NCBI RefSeq assembly: GCF_043641665.1
Contig: NC_092203.1
Coordinates: forward strand, 124,001 to 188,000
Source: Enoplosus armatus
Taxonomy: Eukaryota; Chordata; Actinopteri; Centrarchiformes; Enoplosidae
DNA: 64,000 bases
Direction of reading: 5' to 3'
Shown here piece after piece: positions 1-10,459 of the stretch. Below the pieces are notes generated by a model. It was not told the DNA's origin, made no database searches, and was given only the letters and a program-made list of their open reading frames with translations. Numbering within the stretch: position 1 is the stretch's first letter; every line of letters starts with the position of its first letter. Position numbers and translations under genes: made by a program.

Positions 1-1043
1 CACTGAACCTTTGGCATTTCTTTCTCCAAATAAAAGTAAAATGTTCACAGAGCTGTGCATGGGTCGAAAAGGTTGGACCTTACCTGAAATGGACTCATGA
101 AAAACCTAAAAAAAAGAACCAGCAGCAAAGCAGCTCATGAAGATTTTAACACAGTCACTTCACAAGACAAAGTGCTGCACTAAAACTTACACATGTCCTA
201 CAAAAGTGTCTGCTTCTGTGGTCCTACTGTACATGCTTGTAAATGTTTGATATTTACACAGAATAAGTGATTTTAATATAGTTTTTAAAAGTGATTAAGC
301 TACTAAGTTTAAATTGTAAAACGTACAGGGTTGCTGATAAGTAAGCTGTTCCCACATTTCTTGCTCCAGTTTGGACAAGGCAGACCCATTTTCATTCACG
401 TAACAGCTATTTTATATGACAAAATATATGTACATTTGTTCACATTTAGAGGGACAAAATTGCAATATCCCAATGTTAAATTTTATTCTAAGATGAACAC
501 ATCAATCATCAATCTTTCAGTTTTAGATATTAAGATAAATGGATGAAATCTACCACAAATCATCTAGAACCTCAGAGGACAGGACAGCGCCTCCATTCCA
601 CAGACAGTGTTTATCAACACAAAGAGGGAACTTTGCGCTTAAAAGACTGTAACAAAGGACTGAAGACACCCACATGGTTTGTCTGATAGGGCTTTTCCAT
701 AGCAGGGGGGTTAGCTAACATCTGTGAGCAGTCAAGACCCGCTGGCTATGTGGTAAGTGTTTTTCCACTGCAGGTAAAGTTGTATACCTTGATGACGTGT
801 TTGAGGTGTACCGGTCAACATATTAAATGAGATGAAATAATAAATAAAATAAATAAAAGAGTTATGTATCAATGGTATAAAAGTGACTCAATGGAAGTCA
901 ATATAGGTATGAAAAATATGTTTTTAATACATTTGCTAAGAGCAAATGGTATGAATACACATAAGAACATTAAAATAACAATAGAAAGGACATTTGAAAA
1001 ACATTGTTATGGCTTGGGTTTTTTGGGAATGTACTGTTTTGTA
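1..1043. other. No gene seen
   Basis: This AT-rich stretch has only short open frames with no recognisable domain. Two similar motifs, TTTTCCATAGCAGG near 694 and TTTTCCACTGCAGG near 761, recall the ends of small fish DNA transposons, but no matching inverted repeat was found, so no element is called. Confidence 0.5.
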
Positions 1044-1572
1044 GAGTGCTGACTAATGATCTGCTCCTCTGCATACTGGAACTCCTCTAGCTCCAGGGCT
1101 GCTGTAAAATTTGCCTGCGGCTCAACTAGTAATAGGTGAATTTTGAAGAATTTGTCATCATGGTCATCCAATGCATTGTCAACAAAGTTTGAGGTACCTC
1201 ATGATGTCCTCAAATCTGTTGGCAGGCATTGCATCTGCTATTGCATTTTGACGGAGCCCTGGATTGGAGTACTGGATTGGTTCAACAGGTTGATTCCCAG
1301 AAAGACTTTCAACTCTTATGTTGTAAGGCCAAGGCTGTCTTTTCCATTCTGACATGTGTACAGGTTAGTTTGGAAGACAATTTAATCTATACGTTTGCCA
1401 GGAAAGAGATTTGAGAAGATCTCTATAGGGTCATCACATGAAGCTTGTACCTTCCCTAAAATGTGGGTGGGACCCCCTCAAACTAATTGTTCTTACACTT
1501 CCAGGTTCTCCTTTTCTGTTTCTGTTTCTGAGCCGTCACTGAACTCTCCTCTGTCCTGCATGTCTGGGTTCC
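1044..1572 (-). pseudogene. piggyBac-type transposase fragment (broken)
   Basis: Translating the minus strand in pieces gives a piggyBac (PGBD-like) transposase in the right order. An acidic N-terminal patch (DRGEFSDGSETETEKE, about 1500-1570) is followed by a block reading DPIEIFSNLFPGK, then FQTNLYTCQNGKDSLGL and ELKVFLGINLL (about 1283-1445). Next come IADAMPANRFEDIMRYLKL (about 1190-1245) and, after a frame change, FVDNALDDHDDKFFKIH and ALELEEFQYAEEQII ending near 1044. The last block corresponds to the region before the second catalytic aspartate, where intact relatives usually read DEQI. In-frame stops and at least two frameshifts rule out a working protein, and the C-terminal half is absent. 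A domesticated PGBD gene is unlikely for the same reasons. No terminal inverted repeats or TTAA duplication were identified. Confidence 0.72.
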
Positions 1573-2073
1573 CATTTAGTGTGTATTATGGGCTCTGATT
1601 TTGATACATTTTCAAATCTATCACATGTCCAGATCTACAGATTGATGAAATTTGAGATGGAAGTTCAAAACAGTTTTGAAACAGTTTTTGAAAAAACATT
1701 TTATTGATTATGATTGTTATCAAAGTTGCAGTGTATGAAAATCCTCGGTGTGGCCTACCTTTTGGTAAAAGCTGCAAAGCTGAATGCCGAAAGACTTTTT
1801 GACAAACAGATCTTCAGCTGTATACATCCCTCTGTTACAGATACCATTTGCTCTGAATCAACAACCAGCTGCAGAGCTGACAATCAAACATGGAACAATA
1901 TTACACACACACACAGTCAGTCAGTCAAACAATGGGACACACGCTGGCGCTGTGCATAACGCTTTGGTTTGCTGCAAGTTTGGTGTGGACACACCTCCTG
2001 CATCTGTCCACTCTCTCTTTCCTCTCTCTTTTCCTCTTTACATAAAAGCTATTGCTCCAGCTAATTATCAAGT

Positions 2074-2104
<31 letters not shown>

Positions 2105-2429
2105 AGCAACCTGATCATTGGTGTGTTAATTGCAGGTTGTTTTCTGACACAAGATCGCCACGCTACCTTCAACACCATAATTATTGACACACACACACAC
2201 ACACAGTGTGTAATTACACGTAAAAGGAGCTAAGAAGAGCAGCAGGTGGCCGCTATATCATATTGTCGGCCGCCCCCTGACATTTAAACATGTCAGGGAC
2301 ACAAACAGGCGAAAAGATTTCAAGAGCTGCTTGATATGTTGAAGATGGTCATTCACTGTGGAGTGTACTATAGTTGTACTCGGCCTTAGAATGTCAAAAA
2401 ATAAATATCTACATACCTGTAGTCAGTTA
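1573..2429. repeat. Microsatellite-bearing intergenic DNA
   Basis: It contains (AC)n at about 2074-2101 and 2187-2206, and a 9-bp inverted repeat CCCTGACAT/ATGTCAGGG (2275-2283 and 2290-2298, 6-nt loop). No gene is recognisable; the longer open frames here are low-complexity Thr-His repeats read from AC runs. Confidence 0.6.
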
Positions 2430-3257
2430 CATAAAACAACTTTTTCTCAAGTTCGGTGCAGTGAAGAAGCAGATCACTGGGAAGGTCTTCATCAAGTTCA
2501 GCGACAAGGTTTTGAACTGCCTGTGATTGAGAGCATGAGTGCAAATAAAATTCATAATTTCCAGCACAGCTTTCATTACGTGGTCTAAATTCAGTTAATT
2601 TGACACTTTAACAGCTTGACAGTCATCAGAGTCTCTTTCAGATTGATGCCATGGGTCCTATCTTTTAACGTCACAATGTCAACCAGCTCTTCCTCTTGTG
2701 CAGTCTTCTGACACAGGCCATGCACATATTGCCAACTGTGGCTTATCTTGAACGTCGCAGGACTGATCCAAAGCAATGCTGAAATACTGGCATTTCTCAA
2801 GATCTGTATATAACTGTGTTTCAGTTGAGCTGTTAATGTCCAATATACTCTGTTTAACAGTGTGCTCTGACAGCTGCAGGTCTGATACAACTTCAAACTG
2901 TCATTGGAGAGAGGATAGCAACAACCTCTCTGAGGCACGACTTCATTGTGCAGCTTTTCAGCACGAGCCATGTTCCATGTCCGCCGATATTAAGCCAATG
3001 TGACTCTGGGTGCTTCGTAAATGTTCCAAAAAACAAGTCAGTTTCTCTGACTGAGATTTTACCTTGTGCTTGCGAAGTTTGGTGCCTTTGGGAATGTCCT
3101 AACCCACGATAGCATGGAGTGAGGTGAAATGGCGCTTGAGGTTTGAAGCCTTCAAATGCGACAGTGAAGTGTAGCATATCAAGCAGAAGGGTTTGCCATC
3201 CTGTTCAGGAAAAAAATAAAAATCCTCCCATTCAGATAAAAATTTCCTCATTTTCAT
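2430..3257 (-). pseudogene. hAT-superfamily transposase with BED finger (broken)
   Basis: From the ATG at 3257 the minus strand reads a short leader, then EWEDFYFFPEQDGKPFCLIC and KASNLKRHFTSLH. This is a BED-type zinc finger (C-x2-C, later H-x4-H) of the kind at the start of ZBED/GTF2IRD2-like hAT transposases. Further on come YFSIALDQSCDVQDKPQLAI (catalytic-core start, where relatives read FSLALDESTD), a frame-shifted strand with EEELVDIVTLKDRTHG, and a piece reading MNFICTHALNHRQFKTL followed by LDEDLPSDLLLHCTELEKK near 2440. In hAT proteins these blocks precede the RW motif and C-terminal dimerisation domain, which are missing here. There is a stop just after the finger (about residue 48), another near the end of the linker, at least two frameshifts and a deletion of the core between 2600 and 2580. 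It is therefore an element relic, not a host gene. Confidence 0.75.
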
Positions 3258-3640
3258 ATTTGCACTTACCTTTACTCTCTCCTAACTCTGCCATGGCATT
3301 TCAGTCAGTAGCCTAGCCTGGTGGATTTTCCAACGAACCTCTGCGCGAACCTCTGCGTGAGTGTGAGTTTGTTGAGGTGAGTTGTTTACTTGGTAAATCA
3401 CATGATCACAAATATTTCCCAATGAGATAATTCACCACAGATTCAAATGCATATGGATTCACTGTAAATATATTTTGAAAATGTAAAAAAATCCTAATCT
3501 ATGTAAATTGAGGACACATGGATAGAAGAGCTGTGAGTTGCACAGGAGCATGCAAAGACCCTGCTTTAGGTCATTGCTAATTAATTCCTTTGTAACTTCT
3601 CACAGTCACCATGTTTACAGTGTTACCAATGCTAAAATAT
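3258..3640. other. No gene seen
   Basis: Unremarkable AT-rich DNA between the hAT remnant and the L2 tail. On the minus strand, just upstream of the hAT start, there is a splice-donor-like AAAGGTAAGT, but nothing else supports an exon. Confidence 0.4.
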
Positions 3641-4439
3641 TTCAATTCAATTCAATTCAATCTTATTTATATAGCGCCAAATCACAAAAAAAGTCATCTC
3701 ATGACACTTTACAAATAGAGCAGGTCTAGACCGACTCTTTATGATGTTATTACAGAGACCCAACAGTTCCCACCATGACCAAGCACTTTGGCGACTGTGG
3801 CAAGGAAAAACTTCCTTTTAAGAGGCAGAAACCTCGAGCAGAACCAGACTCTAGGTGGGCGGTCATCTGCTTTGACCGGTTGGGTTTGAGAAAGAGAGAG
3901 GGAGAGAGAGAAAGAGACATAGAGAGGGAGGGAGAAAAGAGAGGGGGAGAGACAGACAGACAGACAGAAAGAGACAGAGAGAGAGAGAGATAGACGTAGA
4001 GACACAGATAGACAGACCGACAGACCAACAGACAGACAGACAGACAGGCAGAGATGTATGGCAGCACTAGCAGTAGAAATAGCAGCTATAATTATAATAA
4101 TACTGGAAATATGACTGATAATAGTAGTTACAGCTGTAATAATAGCTGAGATTAATAATAGCAATAACAGCTTTAATAGTAACAGAACTACGACTAAACA
4201 TAATAACTGTAGTGATGAGAGTCAGGCAGGCCCATGGCAGCAGCACCCAGGCGTACCAGGACCACGATCCACAGGAACCTGCGAGACGAGAAAGCACAAA
4301 GAAACTCTGGGGAAGATATAAAGTTAGTAACATGCATTGGACTGTGATGAATGTGCAAAGATGAAGAGGGAGAGGAGGAAAGCTCAGTGCATCATGGGAA
4401 GTCCCCCAGCAGTCTAGGCCTATAGCAGCATAACTAGGG

Positions 4440-5184
4440 CCAGCCCTAACTATAAGCGTTATCAAAAAGCAAAGTTTTAAGCCTACTCTTAAAAGTAGAG
4501 AGTGTGTCTGCCTCCTGGACCCAAACTGGGAGCCGATTCCACAGGAGAGGAGCTTGATAGCTGAAGGCTCTGGCTCCTGTTCTGCTTTTGGAGACTCTAG
4601 GAACCACAAGCAACCCTGCATTCTGGGAGCGCAGTGCTCTAGTGGGGTAATAGGGTACTATGAGCTCTTTAAGATATGATGGTGCCTGACCAGTAAGAGC
4701 TTTCTAAGTCAGGAGAAGGATTTTAAACTCTATTTAACTCATAGATTTTAGTGCAGCAAAGCTAACACAGGAGAAATATGATCTCTTTTCCTGGTTCCTG
4801 TCAGTACACATGCCGCAGCATTCTGGATCAGCTGGAGAGTCCTCAGGGACTTATTGGGACAGCCTGATAATGAGGAATTGCAATAATCCAGCCTAGACGT
4901 GACAAATGCATGGACTAATTTTTCTGCATCTGTTTGAGACAGGATCTTCCTGATTTTTGCAATGTTACATAGGTGAAAGAAGGCAGTCCTTGAAGTTTGT
5001 TTTCGTGGGAGTTAAAGGACATGTCCTGATCAAAGACAACTCGATTCCTCACGGTGGTGCTGGAGGCCAGGGCAATGCCATCTAGGGTAACAATATCCTT
5101 AGATACTGTGTTTCTGAGGTGTTCAGGGCCAAGAACAATAACTTCTGTCTTGTCCGAGTTCAACATCAGATAATTACAGGTCAT
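4440..5184 (-). pseudogene. L2 ORF2 thumb and C-terminal region
   Basis: The first part reads MTCNYLMLNSDKTEVIVLGP, a hallmark L2 block after the YADD loop, followed by TLDGIALASSTTVRN and DQDMSFNSH. The frame then breaks (4915-4990), and the C-terminus can be followed to about 4440 as pieces reading LRTLQLIQNAAACVLTGTRK, GARAFSYQAPLLWNRLPVWV and LSTFKSRLKTLLF. These are the usual ends of L2 ORF2, including the W-N-x-L-P box. Several stops and frameshifts are present. This part is missing from the copy at 48013 through an internal deletion. Confidence 0.82.
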
Positions 5185-5192
5185 CCAGGTCT

Positions 5193-5396
5193 TTATTTTC
5201 TTAAGACATGCTTGGAGCTTGGCTGATGAGGTTCTTCTGGCTTGATCGATAAATATAGCTGGGTATCATTCGCATAGCAATGAAAATGTATGGAGTGTTT
5301 TCTAATGATATCTCCTAAAGGAAGCATATATAAGGTGAATAGTTTTGGTCCAAGCACAGAACCTTGTGGAACTCCATGACTGACTTTGGCGTACAT
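5193..5396 (-). pseudogene. L2 reverse transcriptase, catalytic-loop part
   Basis: The frame has [19 protein letters not shown] (the PQGS block) and then [20 protein letters not shown]. The expected catalytic YADD box reads YAND, so the first of the two paired aspartates is replaced by asparagine. The copy at 48013 keeps YADD at the same place, which shows the change belongs to this copy. The frame ends near 5193 and continues, shifted, in the next piece. Confidence 0.85.
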
Positions 5397-5446
5397 GGAG
5401 GATTCATCGTTAACATGTACAAACAGATCGATCTGATAAATACGAC

Positions 5447-5854
5447 TTAAACCAGCTTAGTGCAGTTCCTTTGATGCCAATTAAATGTTAAATGTCTCTG
5501 TAATAGGATATGATGGTCAATGGTGTCGAATGCAGCACTAAGATCTAACAAAACAAGTACAGAGACAAGTCCCTTGTCTGATGCAGTTAGAAGGTCATTT
5601 GTAACTTTCACCAGTGCTGTCTCTGTGCTATGATGAGCTCTGAAACCTGACTGAAAGTCCTCAAGCAACTTATTGTCATGTAGAAAATCACACAGCTGGT
5701 TGGCGACTGCTTTCTCAAGAATCTTGGAGAGAAAGGGAAGGTTAGATATAGGTCTATAGTTGGCTAAAACCTCTGGATCAAGAGTGGGCTTTTTAAGAAG
5801 AGGTTTAATTACAGCTACTTCTGGAACTACTTCAAGGATTCTGTGGAAAGACAA
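5447..5854 (-). pseudogene. L2 reverse transcriptase, N-terminal part
   Basis: This open stretch of about 135 codons carries RT blocks in order: [50 protein letters not shown] and [17 protein letters not shown]. The last holds the first catalytic aspartate (FDTID). The frame then breaks near 5480, and the rest of the palm follows in another frame. The sequence matches the L2/CR1 group, where RPISNLPF and H-S-T-E-T-A-L are characteristic. The ATG is not a real start; it is simply the first ATG after the junction with the endonuclease piece. Confidence 0.87.
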
Positions 5855-6167
5855 TTAGATGTTCAATTTCAAGTCCATATGTCAGAACCAGGTCGAGGGT
5901 GTGATTAAAACAGTGAGTGGGTTTCTGTACCCTCTGACAGAAGCCGATCGAATCCAAGAAAGAGATAAATGCAGTACCAAGGCTATCCTTATCAATGTCC
6001 ACATGAATATTAAAATCCCCTACGATAATGACTTTGTCTGTTTTAAGGACTAAACCTGATAAAAACTCTGAGAATTCAGATAAGAATTCAGAGTATGGAC
6101 CTGGAGCGCGAATAAGACTATAACGAATAAGACTTGGATTGGATTTCCCAATCCAAATCAATTTCAT
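5832..6167 (-). pseudogene. L2 endonuclease-domain fragment
   Basis: The frame contains VIIVGDFNIHVDIDKDS, the GDFN block of apurinic/apyrimidinic-type endonucleases, then GFCQRVQKPTHCFNHTLDLV with the T-H-x-x-x-x-L-D-L-V block usual in this clade. It lacks the N-terminal third, and the final SDH block is gone because the frame runs straight into RT sequence near 5850. An internal deletion of several hundred bases relative to a complete L2 is inferred. The fragment opens the preserved part of the minus-strand L2 copy. Confidence 0.8.
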
Positions 6168-6189
6168 ACATTAACAATGAATCAAATGA

Positions 6190-6540
6190 CCATGTGTACT
6201 GTGATAGGCTCACTCATAGTGACTGTGCTACCTGAGGAAATTAAGCTGGCAAAATCAGTTTCATCTTTTAAATCCCTTCTAAAAACACACTTTTATAAAC
6301 AGGTTTTTATGTGAATCACTCCCACTATTTTCTTTTCTTTTCTTGGCAATATTTGTATGCATAGTTTTGATCTGTTTTAATTTGTTTCTCTGTTTGTTGA
6401 TGTGTTCTTAGTTGTATTTGTTTATATTTCACGTCATTTCTGAAATATGTTTCATGTTTTTCTGTTGCTGCCTTTGGGTTTTGTTGTATGGAAAAAGTGC
6501 TTATTATAGTGACAAATCCACAGAGAATTGTCACTAACTC
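6190..6540 (+). mobile_element. 3' end of a second LINE
   Basis: On the plus strand, just beyond the truncated end of the minus-strand L2, the frame reads LPEEIKLAKSVSSFKSLLKT and ends at HFYKQVFM with a stop. This is the usual C-terminus of an L2-group ORF2, followed by an AT-rich 3' UTR. The rest of the ORF is missing. It lies head to head with the L2 copy, so one insertion may have landed in the other, but no target duplication was found. Confidence 0.6.
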
Positions 6541-6850
6541 TGCAGCTCTATGGAGCCTTTTAGCCTCTTTTAGCTCCTAGTTTTGCTTTTACCGCTCTCA
6601 TAAACAGCAGCAGTAGGCAGCTCTGGTTTTAAGAATAAAGCCACTGTACACAACTCACCCAGCAGTAAACAGCAGGTAGACTATTTAGTAGCTAAAGAGC
6701 CAGATATTTTCCCTCAGGAGTTGGTGGAGACCAAAAACAGAGTTGAAACTAGTGAATATTGGATATTTTATTATATACTTCATCAGATGGACACAAATGC
6801 AAACGCACAGCGCACAAATGTTGCTCTGAATCTACTAGATGTGTAAATAA
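6541..6850. repeat. Possible dispersed fish repeat
   Basis: Segments such as AATAAAGCCACTGTACACAA and CAGCAGGTAGACTATTTAGT resemble a dispersed repeat I associate with percomorph genomes. Only one copy is in the window, so support is from memory, not from internal comparison. Confidence 0.3.
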
Positions 6851-7818
6851 GCTACTGTTTGTTTATTTATATGGTATTAGTGTTGTGTTTACAGCTTGCA
6901 TTGCTCCTAAGTGACCAAAACATCTGTTTATTCAGGTTTAACACGGCTATGATAATTCAACATCACATCTCCATAAGGTGTGACAAAGAGGTGTGGTCCT
7001 CAAAGTGAACCTACTGATCAGACTATCATATTTACAAAGAATCATATATCCACAATTAGCCCCAAACATTTACATAGACACCAAATATAAATCAGTCCTA
7101 AAGAGTGTGATATAAAAGAGTCTTCTAGATAAAAAGATGTAAATCCTTTAAAGGAAATAAGTCCTATGAGACTAATAATTTGCAATAAAATACCAAACAC
7201 TAGTAATGAAATGTATAGAAAACAATCACCAGTTAAACGGCACAAAGAGTACTATGGAAAATACATCTATAACTGGCTAAAAGTATATACATTTTAGTTT
7301 ATATCCTGTGGGCAGTGCATGATAAGAGGTAGCTGAAATGCATAATATAACGTTGACAATATAATCCAACAAAGTGATTATATCCAATATTAATATATTG
7401 AATACAGAATAATAACTGTAATAAAATAAGTCCAGTATCACTTCTTCATATCATTCCATTTTACATTTTAATATTCTATTGTGTTCTGTTCTGTTTTATG
7501 TTCTATTAACATCCTCATTTGAATCCCAACACTGAAACAAAAGAGATGCTTTCATACTACTGTCTGTTGATTTGCATCTCTGCCCTCATCACTACAGCCT
7601 CCTATTACTTGGTCTGTCTTCTCAATTCGACTGTATGTGGATTTTTTTTGTTCGTCTTTAAAAGGTGACATTTTATTTTCAGTAATAATACATGAAAACA
7701 GAACTACATTAGTTGCACTGAATCTTTGTAGCAGAACTGATCAGTTCTACACTCTGTTGGAGCTCTTAGTATGTCATTTAGCCACAGGAGCACCAGTGTG
7801 AAGATGGAACACACACTG

Positions 7819-7820
<2 letters not shown>
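6851..7820. other. No gene seen
   Basis: AT-rich DNA with many short open frames and no recognisable motif, codon pattern or internal repeat. Confidence 0.45.

Positions 7821-7859
<39 letters not shown>
7821..7859. repeat. (AC)n microsatellite
   Basis: About 19 uninterrupted AC units. Shorter AC and GT runs follow at about 7952-8020. Confidence 0.95.
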
Positions 7860-7863
<4 letters not shown>

Positions 7864-8308
7864 CCACAGTGGTGAAAGGGGTTTTGAGGCCACGGTGTGA
7901 CTGCCAAGAGGTCTGTGGTGAGTGGCTTGCCGCAATGTTGGATCAACCCAAACACACACACAAGCAATGTGGTATTAGAAAAACCCAACATGAAAAATGT
8001 GTGTGTTTGTGTGTGTGCTTTAGTAGCAACAGTTTATAAAATGCAAAACATACTGGACAGCATCCACAACAGAGCCAGTATTCTGCCAGACTCGTATCTT
8101 TCCACATCACATTGCTGAGTCTCATCCCTTTGTTTCTAGCAGATTTTTTCTCTTTATAAAGTGTTGTAAGGGATCTTTTTTTGTGTATTTCACCTGACGT
8201 GTCCTCTACCTGCTTTGTCCTCTTACATTTCAGTACCAGGTTTCCTACATTTCCCAGAATACTTTTCTGTAGTTATTGTTGGAGACCCCCCCCCCTGTAT
8301 AAATTAAT

Positions 8309-8540
8309 AAATGGTAAATGATCTCACTTATATAGCACTTTTCAACCTTCACGGTTCCCAAAGTACTTTACAGCTAAGTCTCATTCAGCCACTCACTCAC
8401 CAATGGCGACCGTAGGGCAACGTAGGGTTCAGTGTCTTGCTCAAGGACACTTCAACACGACGGGGGATCGAACCCCCAGCCAATCTAACCAGCTTTACCT
8501 CCCATGCAACAGTGCTAACCACTGCGCCACCATGCCGGCC
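8309..8540 (-). mobile_element. tRNA-derived SINE, copy 1
   Basis: Read on the minus strand, the copy starts GGCATGGTGGCGCAGTGGTT, a pol III box A in tRNA-like context, and has GGGTTCGATCCCCCGTC as box B. A body with TGTCCTTGAGCAAGACACTG follows, and it ends in TATATAAGTGAGATCATTTA with CCATTT-type tail repeats. Five related copies lie in the window (11316, 32898, 42222, 46649, 51771). This one lacks part of the middle. It has no protein and depends on a LINE for copying. Confidence 0.82.
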
Positions 8541-8944
8541 AACTGTACGTGGAGCGCTATTGTGTACAAACTAAATAATTTTATTAGCAAGCAACTACAA
8601 AACTCAAACATGAGTAAATCATTATTAACATTAGCATTTTCTAATTTGTAGCAGCAGAGCAGCAGACAAAACAAGATAAAAAAAGATACATAAACAGAGA
8701 GAAGGTAGATTGGAGTGAAAAGCAAGAAAGATGAAACCCACAGATGTTGGGCTGAACATCCCAGTGTGGTTCAGGAGAGCCTATCACTTCCTGTCTCCCT
8801 CCTTAGCCACTCATGTCCGCCTATCTGGCTGAGTCCCATGGCTCCACCTAGCCCTGTTGTGTTTCTGTGGAAGTATGTTTGAGCATCATGTTAAGTCTGA
8901 CTTGGTTTACATCAATAACAAAGCAAAAACACACAAAGATGGTC

Positions 8945-9331
8945 AAATTATCAGTCATATTTCCAGTATTATTATAATTATAGCCGCTATTTCTACTTCT
9001 AGTGCTGCCATGCATCTCTGTCTGTCTGTCTGTCTGTGTCTCTACGTCTATCTCTCTCTCTCTGTCTCTTTCTGTCTGTCTCTCAAACCCAACCAGTCAA
9101 AGCAGATGGCCGCCCACCTAGAGTCTGGTTCTGCTCGAGGTTTCTGCCTCTTAAAAGGAAGTTTTTCCTTGCCACTGTCGCCAAAGTGCTTGCTCATGGT
9201 GGGAACTGTTGGGTCTCTGTAATAACATTATAAAGAGTCGGTCTAGACCTGCTCTATTTTGTAAAGTGTCATGAGATGACTTTTTTTGTGATTTGGCGCT
9301 ATATAAATAAAATTGAATTGAATTGAATTGA
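8945..9331 (+). mobile_element. L2 LINE, 3' tail only
   Basis: Severely 5'-truncated copy of the same L2 family as 3641-6166, in the opposite orientation. It begins in the TTATTATAATTATAG region of the 3' UTR, contains a CTGT/CT-rich stretch (9015-9085), then the conserved block with CTCGAGGTTTCTGCCTCTTA and GTCGGTCTAGACCTGCTCTA, and ends GGCGCTATATAAATAAAATT with TTGAA tail repeats. No coding part remains. Confidence 0.88.
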
Positions 9332-10272
9332 AAAAAATTTGCAAAACAGACACCAAATGCCTCAAAAGAACTAGTTGCACATTTAGCAGCAGCATGTTGG
9401 CAGACAGCAGTCCAAGAGGAGGAACAGAGCAGCACGGTGCAGCACAGCTCTCAGTCTTCCAGCTGAAGTGGTCGGCAGAAGACAACAGGGATACTATAAT
9501 CTAGGATTAGATAGCAGAGTTCAGCTCTGTTTTCTGAAATGATTTTGTGATGCTTACTGACCATTGTTTGTGATTATCTCAAACTTCTGTTGCAGAACTT
9601 CTTTGTTGTACAAAGACTCAGCGAAGAAAAGCTGGTCAATTCCAATTATAATCTTAGTCTGGAGTCTGTTGTTTTCCAAAAGCCGTTCTGGTTTGTTTTA
9701 CGCACTGTGGGTATGTTTGCTGTAATGCTGTATATTTGCTTACAAAGTGGTTGAAACCACTTTAACAACATAATAATGAAACCACACAACACATTCCTTT
9801 GAACTAGTCAACATGATTTAATGTTTAATCTTACTTCTTACTTACAGTATCTCAGACTAAACACATTGTAAGTGCAGTGCCTTGCTCAAAGATGAAAACT
9901 ATCATATTGATAATGTATTTCTGTATAAAGCTGTATTCCAGTGCAAGTTCATGTCTCCCACTTCAAGAAAAAGAAATCTGTTATATTTCCATCAGTGGGG
10001 GTCAACGTGGGCTTTAGGGATCTGGGATGAGGTTCCAGCAGGACTTTGGTAAGGTAGTAAGATCCTGAAGCTGTTTTGCATTTCCTGTAGCGACTGCAGA
10101 GTCCTGGCAGGGACTTTATGTATTACTGGAATATCCAGTTGTATCCAGCAATTTAAACATCTGCTTTCAATATTATGTGAGCTGCTACTAGCTAATTGTT
10201 GAACAACAAACAAGCCACACACATATATTTGATTTTAATGGCAGCTACCAACTGTTTAAATGAAAGAAATTA
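9332..10272. other. No gene seen
   Basis: Mixed-composition DNA with short open frames only and no domain or repeat partner found in the window. Confidence 0.45.
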
Positions 10273-10281
10273 AACACACGC

Positions 10282-10319
<38 letters not shown>

Positions 10320-10415
10320 TTGCTCATTCCAGCATTCACACAAACATCATGACTTTAATGAATAAGCAGTGTTTATAACCCCATTGCTCTTATAATTAAT
10401 GTACCTTGTTTTCCC

Positions 10416-10455
<40 letters not shown>
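10273..10455. repeat. (AC)n and (CT)n microsatellites
   Basis: An AC run at about 10274-10317 and a CT run at about 10417-10455, separated by 100 bp of ordinary sequence. Confidence 0.93.

Positions 10456-10459
<4 letters not shown>

Larger units (their letters stand above)
3641..6166 (-). mobile_element. L2-type LINE, long damaged copy
   Basis: The 3' end (low coordinates) has the tail of TTGAA repeats, then upstream GATTTGGCGCTATATAAAT and a conserved 3' UTR that recurs at 8945-9331 and 48013-49026. Reading 5' to 3' on the minus strand there is an endonuclease fragment, reverse transcriptase fragments, the C-terminal domain, a pyrimidine-rich 3' UTR stretch (3880-4075) and the tail. Order and motifs fit the L2 (CR1-group) clade. 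The copy is 5'-truncated inside the endonuclease and lacks the rest of the endonuclease and the linker before the RT. Such elements copy their RNA at a nicked target site; this one cannot, because its catalytic motif and frame are broken. No target-site duplication was evident. Confidence 0.88.

Noticed and set aside
680..790. Two TTTTCCA-T/C-GCAGG motifs suggesting a small DNA transposon
   Set aside because: They are in the same direction, and no inverted partner or target duplication was found.
1784..2233. A 149-codon open frame
   Set aside because: Much of it is Thr-His repeats from AC microsatellites and the rest has no domain.
3739..4164. Long open frames rich in Ser, Leu, Cys and Val on the minus strand
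   Set aside because: They read through the pyrimidine-rich 3' UTR of the L2 element.
8309..8540. A true tRNA gene suggested by box A and box B
   Set aside because: Box spacing and the long body with a LINE-like tail fit a SINE, and six dispersed copies confirm it.
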